Source: an uncultured Muribaculaceae bacterium | GTDB lineage: Bacteria > Bacteroidota > Bacteroidia > Bacteroidales > Muribaculaceae | Length of the DNA: 54,092 nt | Direction: 5' to 3' | NCBI GenBank assembly: GCA_944321865.1 | Contig: CALUMZ010000011.1 | Location: forward strand, 1 to 54,092 | In this document: positions 46,250 through 54,092 of the stretch, piece by piece | Layout of the letters: the number at the start of each line of letters is the position of its first letter | Numbering within the stretch: the stretch's first letter is position 1 | The notes under the pieces: generated by a model | Database searches by the model: none | What the model was told of the DNA's origin: nothing | Seen by the model: only the letters and a program-made list of their open reading frames with translations | Position numbers and translations under genes: made by a program

Positions 46250-46305
46250 CGTGACATTTTGACACCCTGCATGTCGCAACGTCACACTTTGGCACAGAAT
46301 ATGCT
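46250..46305 (+). promoter_or_regulatory. Sigma-54-like promoter and direct repeat upstream of groES
   Basis: TTGGCACAGAATATGCT (46289-46305) fits the -24/-12 pattern: GG (46291-46292) and GC (46303-46304) separated by exactly 10 bp. No TAnnTTTG -7 box is seen in the 46140-46388 gap. Just upstream, ACGTGACATTTTGACAC (46250-46266) and ACGTCACACTTTGGCAC (46280-46296) are direct repeats 30 bp apart. There is no CIRCE element. The leader would be about 70 nt. Confidence 0.55.
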
Positions 46306-46388
46306 ATTGCTATTGACGTAGCTCGATTAGTAAGAACTACAAGAAACAAAAACAGATTAATAACAAATACATTAAAAATTAAAATATT

Positions 46389-46661
46389 ATGACTGTTAAA
46401 CCATTATCCGACAGAGTTCTCATCGAACCTGTAGCAGCCGAAGAAGTTACAGTAGGCGGCATCATTATCCCCGACACAGCTAAGGAAAAGCCATTGCGTG
46501 GCACCGTTAAGGCAGTCGGCAACGGCACTAAAGATGAAGCAATGGTTGTAAAAGAAGGCGACCTCGTGCTTTATGGAAAATATGCCGGCACCGAACTTGA
46601 AGTTGACGGCGTTAAGTACTTGATGATGCGCCAAAGCGACATCTTGGCCGTACTTGAATAA
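46389..46661 (+). CDS. groES: Co-chaperonin GroES
   Basis: A 90-residue lid of the GroEL folding chamber. Motifs: [16 protein letters not shown], the mobile loop [14 protein letters not shown], and the C-terminal [14 protein letters not shown]. It lies 42 bp before groEL in one operon. Confidence 0.98.
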   Translation: MTVKPLSDRVLIEPVAAEEVTVGGIIIPDTAKEKPLRGTVKAVGNGTKDEAMVVKEGDLVLYGKYAGTELEVDGVKYLMMRQSDILAVLE

Positions 46662-46664
46662 TAA

Positions 46665-48338
<1,674 letters not shown>

Positions 48339-48363
48339 TCCAACCCCATCATAACACACACAG

Positions 48364-48403
48364 ACAGGGAGCAACCCCACACCGGGTTGCCCCCTGTTTT
48401 TTT
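48364..48403 (+). terminator. Terminator of groESL
   Basis: ACAGGGAGCAACCC pairs with GGGTTGCCCCCTGT (one mismatch), followed by seven T. Confidence 0.92.
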
Positions 48404-48435
48404 ACCCCCGGGGGAATCCTTAATTCATATAATTA

Positions 48436-48457
48436 AGGAAAATTTTTCCTAAATTTG
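48436..48457 (+). promoter_or_regulatory. Palindromic operator abutting a -7 box
   Basis: AGGAAAA-T-TTTTCCT (48436-48450) is a perfect 15-bp palindrome whose last base is the first base of the -7 box TAAATTTG (48450-48457). A protein bound here should block RNA polymerase. The following leader is about 45 nt. Confidence 0.6.
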
Positions 48458-48510
48458 CAGCAGCCTAAAAACATAAGAAACTACGCCTTTAAGTTTAGTT
48501 GGGAATAAAT

Positions 48511-49209
48511 ATGGATAAGAAAAAAGAACCGGGATATGTATATATCTTAACCAATCCAAGTTTTCGTGAGGACTGGGTGAAGATTGGCAAAAGCGCACGT
48601 CCGGTTGATGTGCGCTCAAAGGAACTTGATAATACCGCCGTACCTTTGCCATTTGAGATATACGCAACCATCAAGACCATAAAATACAATGAGGTTGAGA
48701 AACACGTCCATAAAACCATTGACCGTTTGACAGACTTACGCATCAGGCAGAACAGGGAATTTTTCAATGTCGCTCCACAAATAGCGTTAGACATTTTTTA
48801 TGACATTGCTAAAATGATAGAGGACGCTGTTGTCACTGTCTATAAAGACAACAAGCCTATAATGTATAATGAGAAACCCGACGGACAGACTGACGAACAC
48901 AAGCGCATAGTCAGACGAGGACGCTTTAAATTCAGCATGGTAGGCATAAAGATAGGGGAATGCATAACTTTTATACCCACAAATACAGAGGTAAAAGTTG
49001 CCGGTGACGACTCCATTGAATACGAGGGTCGTATTTATAAATTATCTCCTTTTGTGGGTACTTTCATGCCGGAAGATAAGAGAAATACATCCGGGGCTTA
49101 TCAAGGAGCAAAATATTTTTCATATAAAGGGAAAATATTAGACGATTTGCGTAGCGAGATGGAGAATGAAGAAACGGCATCAGATGAAAACGATATTGGC
49201 AACCATTGA
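48511..49209 (+). CDS. GIY-YIG-like (T5orf172) nuclease-fold protein with DUF4357
   Basis: A 232-residue protein. Residues about 7-100 form a GIY-YIG/T5orf172 domain (GYVYILTNPSFREDWVKIGKS, then RSKELDNTAVPLPFEI and an NREFF motif). The C-terminal part, with FKFSMVGIKIGECITFIP, PFVGTFMPE and NTSGAYQGAKYFSYKGK, resembles DUF4357, often attached to such nucleases. I start it at ATG 48511; an in-frame TTG lies at 48499. The gene looks more AT-rich than groEL and stands alone beside a repeat, consistent with acquisition. Whether it cuts DNA, and which, is not known. Confidence 0.78.
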   Translation: MDKKKEPGYVYILTNPSFREDWVKIGKSARPVDVRSKELDNTAVPLPFEIYATIKTIKYNEVEKHVHKTIDRLTDLRIRQNREFFNVAPQIALDIFYDIAKMIEDAVVTVYKDNKPIMYNEKPDGQTDEHKRIVRRGRFKFSMVGIKIGECITFIPTNTEVKVAGDDSIEYEGRIYKLSPFVGTFMPEDKRNTSGAYQGAKYFSYKGKILDDLRSEMENEETASDENDIGNH

Positions 49210-49356
49210 ATAGGAATATTATATTAAATTAGCAAGAATTACAACAAAAACTCCATGACCGGCCCTGATAAGTGCCCAATAAGTTGCACGGCAATATGTC
49301 GTCCGGAGATTTCATGTATTTCACTTTGGGCTTCATCTTCTACAGTATAATTAAAA

Positions 49357-49418
49357 AGGGTGTATAAAAATAGCGACGAAGGGCGGCAAAGCCGTCTTAT
49401 GTTATTTTGATACACCCT
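49357..49418. repeat. 62-bp palindromic element, short form
   Basis: It runs from AGGGTGTATAAAAAT to ATTTTGATACACCCT around a GGCGGC-AAA-GCCGTC hairpin. The ends match those of the 290-bp element at 2029-2318, and the centre resembles 54041-54057. Otherwise the gap 49210-49448 shows nothing. Confidence 0.75.
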
Positions 49419-49448
49419 CTACAACCACCCTGCAAATACACAGGCCGG

Positions 49449-50198
49449 TTACTTCTTGATGTCGAAGCCTTGGGCACGGGCGGCGGCAAGCATCTCAAAG
49501 TTGGTTGCCTCGCGGTAGTAATCGAGAATGTGGCCGCACCAGTCATTGTCGCTCTTTGTGCCACTGCGTGTTGCATTGTATTCGGTCACCTGCCGGTCGT
49601 ATGCCTGCAATTCGGCCGTCATGTCGCGGTCGGTGTAGCGGTTGCTGTGTATCATCAGTTCGCACGGCAACTTGGGCTTCACGTCGGGGTGTTCGCGCGG
49701 AACGCCGATGGCAAGACCGCACACCACAAACACACCCCGGGGCAACCCAAGCAACCGTGCCACGGCGGCAGGGTCGGCCGTGCGCACATATCCCACGCAG
49801 CAACTGCCAAGGCCGCAGGCTTGGGCAGCCACCACGGCACTCTGCATGGCAATGGCTGCATCTATAACCCCGACGGTGAACCCGTCGAGCGTGTCACTGA
49901 ACGGCGGCATCTCAAGCCCCTTGGCGCGGGCAAGCACGCCAATGCGGTTATAGTCGGCGCAAAAGACAAGGAAGCGGTTGCACGTCTTGATTTGCTTCTG
50001 CCCAGTGATTTCATACAATTTCAACTTCACATCTTGGTCGGCAATGTCGATTACCGACAGTTGCTGCCCGTTGTAGCTCGTCGGCGAGTTGCGAATAGCG
50101 GCATATATCGTCTCCATTGCCTCGTCGGGTATGGCATCATATTCATAGCGTCGCACACTGGTGCGCGTCTCAAACAGTTGTTTTATTTCGGTCTGCAT
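49449..50198 (-). CDS. Nitroreductase-family FMN protein (second of two)
   Basis: A 249-residue NfsA-like flavin reductase. FMN-binding features are FETRTSVRRYEYDAIPDE at the N-terminus, NSPTSYNGQQLSVIDI, and VAAQACGLGSCCVGYVR. It differs clearly from the paralogue at 42962 and is not in an operon with it. It is divergent from prfA with overlapping promoter regions. Substrate unknown. Confidence 0.9.
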   Translation of the reverse strand: MQTEIKQLFETRTSVRRYEYDAIPDEAMETIYAAIRNSPTSYNGQQLSVIDIADQDVKLKLYEITGQKQIKTCNRFLVFCADYNRIGVLARAKGLEMPPFSDTLDGFTVGVIDAAIAMQSAVVAAQACGLGSCCVGYVRTADPAAVARLLGLPRGVFVVCGLAIGVPREHPDVKPKLPCELMIHSNRYTDRDMTAELQAYDRQVTEYNATRSGTKSDNDWCGHILDYYREATNFEMLAAARAQGFDIKK

Positions 50199-50232
50199 AA
50201 CAATTCTTTTTTATGTCGGGTTTATACTTATC

Positions 50233-50251
50233 CAAATTTAATGTAACTTTG
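50233..50251. promoter_or_regulatory. Paired divergent -7 boxes of the nitroreductase and prfA
   Basis: TAAATTTG on minus (50240-50233) and TAACTTTG on plus (50244-50251) are only 3 bp apart, so the two promoters cannot be occupied at once. -33 elements are weak on both sides. Confidence 0.55.
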
Positions 50252-50287
50252 TAAGAAAAACAAGTAAACACACCGAATTTTATTTTT

Positions 50288-51397
50288 ATGGCAACCACAC
50301 CACTGTTGCAACGCCTTGACGGACTTGATGCCCGCTTTGAGGAAATTGGAACGCTGATAACCGACCCGGCAGTCATTGCCGACAAGAAGCGATATGTGAA
50401 ACTGAGCAAGGAGTATAAAGACCTTGAACGGCTGCTTGCGTCCACCGCCCGTTACCGCAAGCTGCTTGCCGACATCGACGGAGCCAAGCAACTGCTCGAA
50501 ACCGAAAACGACGAGGAATTGCGCCAAATGGCTCGTGAGGAGCTTGATGCCGCCACGGCCGAGTTGCCCCACATGGAAGAGGAGATAAAACTGCTGCTCA
50601 TTCCCGAAGACCCCGAAGACGGCCGCAATGCCATAGTGGAAATACGCGGCGGCACTGGCGGCGACGAGGCGGCACTGTTTGCCGGCGACCTGTTCCGCAT
50701 GTATGCCAAGTATTGCGAGTCGAAAGGTTGGCGCGTGGAAGTGTCGAGCACCAGCGAGGGTGCCGCCGGAGGCTACAAGGAAATAATATTCACGGTGAGC
50801 GGCGACAATGTGTATGGCACACTCAAATACGAGTCGGGGGTGCACCGCGTGCAGCGCGTTCCCGCCACCGAGACCCAGGGCCGCGTGCACACGTCGGCAG
50901 CATCGGTAGCCGTGCTGCCCGAGGCCGAACCGTTTGACGTAGAAATCAACGAGGGCGAAATCAAGTGGGACACCTTCCGCAGCGGCGGTGCCGGCGGGCA
51001 GAACGTGAACAAGGTGGAATCGGGCGTGCGTCTGCGCTACATGTGGAAGAATCCCAACACGGGCGAGACCGAGGAGATACTCATAGAGTGCACCGAGACG
51101 CGCGACCAGCCAAAGAACAAGGAACGCGCACTGACGCGCCTGCGCTCGTTCATCTACGACAAGGAACACCAAAAGTATATCGACGACATAGCTTCGCGCC
51201 GCAAGACACTCGTTTCAACCGGCGACCGCTCGGCAAAGATACGCACCTACAACTATCCGCAGGGGCGCATCACCGACCACCGCATCGGGTACACCATCTA
51301 TAACCTTGCGGCATTCATGGACGGCGACATACAAGACTGCATCGACCACCTCATCGTGGCCGAGAATGCCGAAAAACTCAAGGAAAGCGAAATATAA
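50288..51397 (+). CDS. prfA: Peptide chain release factor 1
   Basis: A 369-residue RF1 that ends translation at UAA and UAG. Codon recognition is by the PAT-type tripeptide in VPATETQGRVHTSA (RF2 would have SPF). The peptidyl-hydrolysis GGQ is in RSGGAGGQNVNKVESGVRLR. No HemK-type methyltransferase follows. The next gene starts 27 bp downstream. Confidence 0.96.
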   Translation: MATTPLLQRLDGLDARFEEIGTLITDPAVIADKKRYVKLSKEYKDLERLLASTARYRKLLADIDGAKQLLETENDEELRQMAREELDAATAELPHMEEEIKLLLIPEDPEDGRNAIVEIRGGTGGDEAALFAGDLFRMYAKYCESKGWRVEVSSTSEGAAGGYKEIIFTVSGDNVYGTLKYESGVHRVQRVPATETQGRVHTSAASVAVLPEAEPFDVEINEGEIKWDTFRSGGAGGQNVNKVESGVRLRYMWKNPNTGETEEILIECTETRDQPKNKERALTRLRSFIYDKEHQKYIDDIASRRKTLVSTGDRSAKIRTYNYPQGRITDHRIGYTIYNLAAFMDGDIQDCIDHLIVAENAEKLKESEI

Positions 51398-51423
51398 ATA
51401 TCCACCCTTTTTCCCTCCACACA

Positions 51424-53142
51424 ATGAACAGCAACAATTTTGTCACCCGGTGGATGGCCGGATTGGCCGCAGCAATAAGGCAGTGCACACAACGCTTCCC
51501 TGCCGCTGTGGCTTTCACCGTGGCCTTGACGGCATGGTGCATATACCTCAACCATTCGGACGATGCCGACTACGGCCGGTTGACGGCTGCACTCACCTAC
51601 TACTTCTCGGTGGGAGTGCCGGTGTCGCTGCTGCTGAAGCTGTGGAGCGAGGAGATGTCGGGACGCACCCGGCGCATTGCCACGCACGCCACAGGTCAAC
51701 TGCTGCTGCTCGCCGATGCAGTGTTCCTGTACGTGACAAATGATATGTCTTTATCCATCGGCATTGCCCACGTGGCAGCGGTGACGGCCATCGTGGTGGC
51801 CGTGTTTGTCGTGCCGTTCTTCAAGGAGCGCAACGATGTGCCATGCTGGAACTTTGCCGCACGGTGCGTCATTGCATACTTAAAAGCTGCCGCCACCGGA
51901 TTGCTATTGGAGATGGGAGTATGCCTGCTGCTGTTATCATTACAAGTGCTTTTCAGCATTGACATACAGTTTGAGACATACTTCGACATATACATAATAT
52001 TTTGCGTGGGACTGACCAACCTGTTTTTCATCGGGCTGATTCCCAGCGGCAATGCCAAGCACGACACGCTGCCGCGCTCCAACGATTTCCTCAATATCGT
52101 CATTCGCTACGTGTTCATTCCACTAACGGTGGCCTACATGGTAGTGCTATACGTCTATGCCGGGCGCATACTTGCCACATGGCAATTGCCCAACGGGTGG
52201 GTTTCGTGGCTCGTGACGGCACTGATGGCTTGCTGCGTCATCGTCGAGGCCGGACTGTACCCGTTGCGCCAATTCCCGGTAAAGAACAAGACATACGAAC
52301 TGCTGGCACGGTGGCTGCCACTGCTCATATTGCCTCTGTTGGCACTGATGACGATAGGCATCGTCCGCCGCATTGACGACTACGGCATCACCGTCATGCG
52401 GCTATACCTTGCGGCATTCAACCTGTGGTGCTACGGCGTGTGCATCGCACTGTTGCTGACGCGCGCCCGCCGCATCAGCTGGATTCCGGCATCATTTGCA
52501 GCGGTGTTCCTGATAGTATCGGTTATACCCCGGTACAATTTCACCGGCATCACGCTCCATGCCTTGCGGAGCGAAGTGGAAACGGCAATGAAGCAAACTT
52601 GCACCGACACTCCTCCCCTCTCCGACGAGCAATATGACAACTGGATTAACAACACCCTGCCTGAAGAGGAAGGGCAACGCATCAACGACAAGCTGATGTA
52701 CATAAGCGAAACGTATGACTCGGACGACTACTCCGACCTTGTGGCCGGCAGTATATATTTTTACAGCTACAAGACGTATGACTACGATGTGAGCGTAGAC
52801 ACTTTGGGGTATTACTCCTACTATGCAACTTTGTACGACGGCATCGACATTCCCACCGAAGCCCGACGCATTACCGAAGTCAGGTTGCATGGCTACGGAG
52901 ACTCGTCCATGTCATTCCACGTCGACGAGCAATTGCCTGTGGCACTGAACGGAAAAGACACCATATACATCGATTACCCGACAATGCGCAAACTCAACGA
53001 CGATAATAGCGGCACACCATACACCGAATTGCGCCAAAATCGCGAAGGGTTCAAGTTTGTCCTTACCGGACTGACGGGCGAGGTCGGCAGCAACGACAGC
53101 ATTATAATAAGCGAAATCAACGGATATTTATTTGAAAAATAA
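51424..53142 (+). CDS. DUF4153 multi-pass membrane protein
   Basis: A 572-residue inner-membrane protein. About ten or more hydrophobic segments fill residues 15-370 (for example LLLLSLQVLFSIDIQFETYF and LLILPLLALMTIGIV). A soluble C-terminal domain of about 200 residues, rich in Asp and Tyr (ETYDSDDYSDLVAGSIYFYS), is probably exported. Function unknown. It lies between prfA and pyrF on one strand (27 and 18 bp), so it is probably co-transcribed. Confidence 0.82.
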   Translation: MNSNNFVTRWMAGLAAAIRQCTQRFPAAVAFTVALTAWCIYLNHSDDADYGRLTAALTYYFSVGVPVSLLLKLWSEEMSGRTRRIATHATGQLLLLADAVFLYVTNDMSLSIGIAHVAAVTAIVVAVFVVPFFKERNDVPCWNFAARCVIAYLKAAATGLLLEMGVCLLLLSLQVLFSIDIQFETYFDIYIIFCVGLTNLFFIGLIPSGNAKHDTLPRSNDFLNIVIRYVFIPLTVAYMVVLYVYAGRILATWQLPNGWVSWLVTALMACCVIVEAGLYPLRQFPVKNKTYELLARWLPLLILPLLALMTIGIVRRIDDYGITVMRLYLAAFNLWCYGVCIALLLTRARRISWIPASFAAVFLIVSVIPRYNFTGITLHALRSEVETAMKQTCTDTPPLSDEQYDNWINNTLPEEEGQRINDKLMYISETYDSDDYSDLVAGSIYFYSYKTYDYDVSVDTLGYYSYYATLYDGIDIPTEARRITEVRLHGYGDSSMSFHVDEQLPVALNGKDTIYIDYPTMRKLNDDNSGTPYTELRQNREGFKFVLTGLTGEVGSNDSIIISEINGYLFEK

Positions 53143-53160
53143 CAACAATACTAAACAGAA

Positions 53161-53985
53161 ATGAACAGACAACAACTTATCGACAGCATACGACGCAAAC
53201 GCTCGTTCCTGTGCGTGGGTCTCGACCCCGACACTGCAAAGATGCCGGCACACCTCGACGGCAACCTGCTTGAGTTTAACAAGCAAATCATCGACGCCAC
53301 TGCAGAATATGCCATAGCTTACAAGCCTAACCTCGCATTCTACGAAGTGCTTGGCACACGCGGCTATGAAATGTTTGAGCAAACCGTAGCATACATCAAC
53401 GACAACTATCCCGACCTGCTGGTAATAGCCGATGCCAAACGCGGCGACATAGGCAACACATCACGCATGTATGCCCGCAGCTTCTTCGAGCAATTGGGCG
53501 TGGATGCCGTCACCGTGGCACCCTACATGGGCGAAGACAGTGTAACGCCCTTCATCGGCTTCGACGGCAAGTGGGTGATAGTGCTCGGGCTTACCTCCAA
53601 CCAAGGTTCACACGACTTCCAGATGCTGCGCACCGCCGAGGGCGGCCGCTACCTGTTTGAAGAAGTAATGACCAAGGCCTCGTCGTGGGGCAACGAGGGC
53701 AACATGATGTTTGTCGTCGGAGCCACACAAGGCCGCATGTTCGAGGACGTGCGCCGCATCTTGCCGCGCCACTTCCTGCTCGTACCCGGCGTGGGCGCAC
53801 AAGGCGGCAGCCTCGAAGAAGTGGCACGCTACGGCATGACCGACGAGTGCGGCCTCATCGTCAACTCCTCGCGCGGCATCATCCATGCCTCCAATGGCCG
53901 GGACTTCGCCACCGTGGCAGCCGCCAAAGCCCGCGAAATGCAACAGCAAATGGCCACCCTGCTCGCCGCCAAAGGCATAATTTAG
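53161..53985 (+). CDS. pyrF: Orotidine 5'-phosphate decarboxylase
   Basis: Last step of UMP synthesis. The 274-residue form belongs to the longer OMPDC class, with [14 protein letters not shown] near the N-terminus and the catalytic [15 protein letters not shown] near residue 95. The phosphate-gripping end includes [14 protein letters not shown] and [11 protein letters not shown]. It is the last gene of the window. Confidence 0.97.
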   Translation: MNRQQLIDSIRRKRSFLCVGLDPDTAKMPAHLDGNLLEFNKQIIDATAEYAIAYKPNLAFYEVLGTRGYEMFEQTVAYINDNYPDLLVIADAKRGDIGNTSRMYARSFFEQLGVDAVTVAPYMGEDSVTPFIGFDGKWVIVLGLTSNQGSHDFQMLRTAEGGRYLFEEVMTKASSWGNEGNMMFVVGATQGRMFEDVRRILPRHFLLVPGVGAQGGSLEEVARYGMTDECGLIVNSSRGIIHASNGRDFATVAAAKAREMQQQMATLLAAKGII

Positions 53986-53995
53986 CAATTACAAA

Positions 53996-54022
53996 ATTAG
54001 ACTTATTAGACCTATTAGAGGA
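53996..54022. repeat. Three 9-bp tandem repeats (ATTAGACNN)
   Basis: ATTAGACTT, ATTAGACCT and ATTAGAGGA follow each other; the last one runs into the start of the palindromic element at 54018. Confidence 0.6.
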
Positions 54023-54092
54023 TGTATCAAAATTGTGTGCGGGCGGCAGAGCCGTCCAATGTGCATAACCGCTGCGTGAGGCGTAGCCGAAC
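54018..54092. repeat. Palindromic element, third copy, cut by the window end
   Basis: It begins GAGGATGTATCAAAATTGTG, matching the inverted right end of the 2029-2318 element. It holds GGGCGGCAGAGCCGTCC (cf. 49381-49396) and reaches GAGGCGTAGCCGAAC (cf. the arm at 2227-2245). The other half lies outside the window. Confidence 0.7.

Noticed and set aside
46140..46388. CIRCE/HrcA control of groESL
   Set aside because: No TTAGCACTC-N9-GAGTGCTAA or near match in the gap upstream of groES.

Overview
The window comes from a Bacteroidales bacterium, most likely a gut lineage such as Muribaculaceae; the family assignment is inference. The evidence is the repeated use of the Bacteroidota promoter (-33 TTTG or TTG, a 19-20 bp spacer, -7 TAnnTTTG), a full-length SprA/Sov, the DUF4290-murA-rimM block, a CdaA-type diadenylate cyclase, and an EF-G2-type paralogue. 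Most genes are housekeeping. No tRNA, rRNA, CRISPR array, transposase or phage gene was seen.

Layout. 1-2515: a structured minus-strand RNA, a DUF4143-type ATPase between inverted repeats, an orphan promoter and a 290-bp palindromic repeat. 2516-4484: ruvX converging on nnr. 4614-10618: a three-gene RND efflux operon on the minus strand (fusion protein, pump, outer-membrane lipoprotein). 10829-11891: rpmH (51 codons) and efp, divergent from two near-consensus promoters. 12119-14278: EF-G2-like factor with degenerate GTPase motifs. 14485-21271: gltB, gltD and dapF. 21538-22440: an unknown secreted protein and a possible gene remnant. 22590-32444: folP, cdaA, ruvA and the 2480-residue sprA. 32475-36010: minus-strand run of DUF4290, murA, rimM, an acidic protein and an OmpA-like protein, behind duplicated promoters. 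36248-42811: tsaB divergent from yicC, gmk, nadD, DUF5063, an M18 aminopeptidase, then pgm. 42962-46064: nitroreductase, REC-histidine kinase and UDP-glucuronate decarboxylase. 46389-48338: groES-groEL behind a sigma-54-like promoter. 48511-54092: GIY-YIG/DUF4357 protein, second nitroreductase, prfA, DUF4153 membrane protein, pyrF and the start of another palindromic repeat.

How it fits together. Translation and its quality control dominate (efp, EF-G2, rpmH, prfA, rimM, tsaB), with envelope building (murA, dapF, sprA, OmpA-like, uxs, RND pump) and central nitrogen, nucleotide and cofactor metabolism (gltBD, pyrF, gmk, folP, nadD, nnr). The least explained signals are non-coding: a promoter module with a built-in dyad seen four times, a palindromic element family with GAGGGTGTATCAAAAT ends, the RNA at the left edge, and the promoter architecture of groESL. 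I found no clear multi-gene defence or biosynthetic system that looks new.
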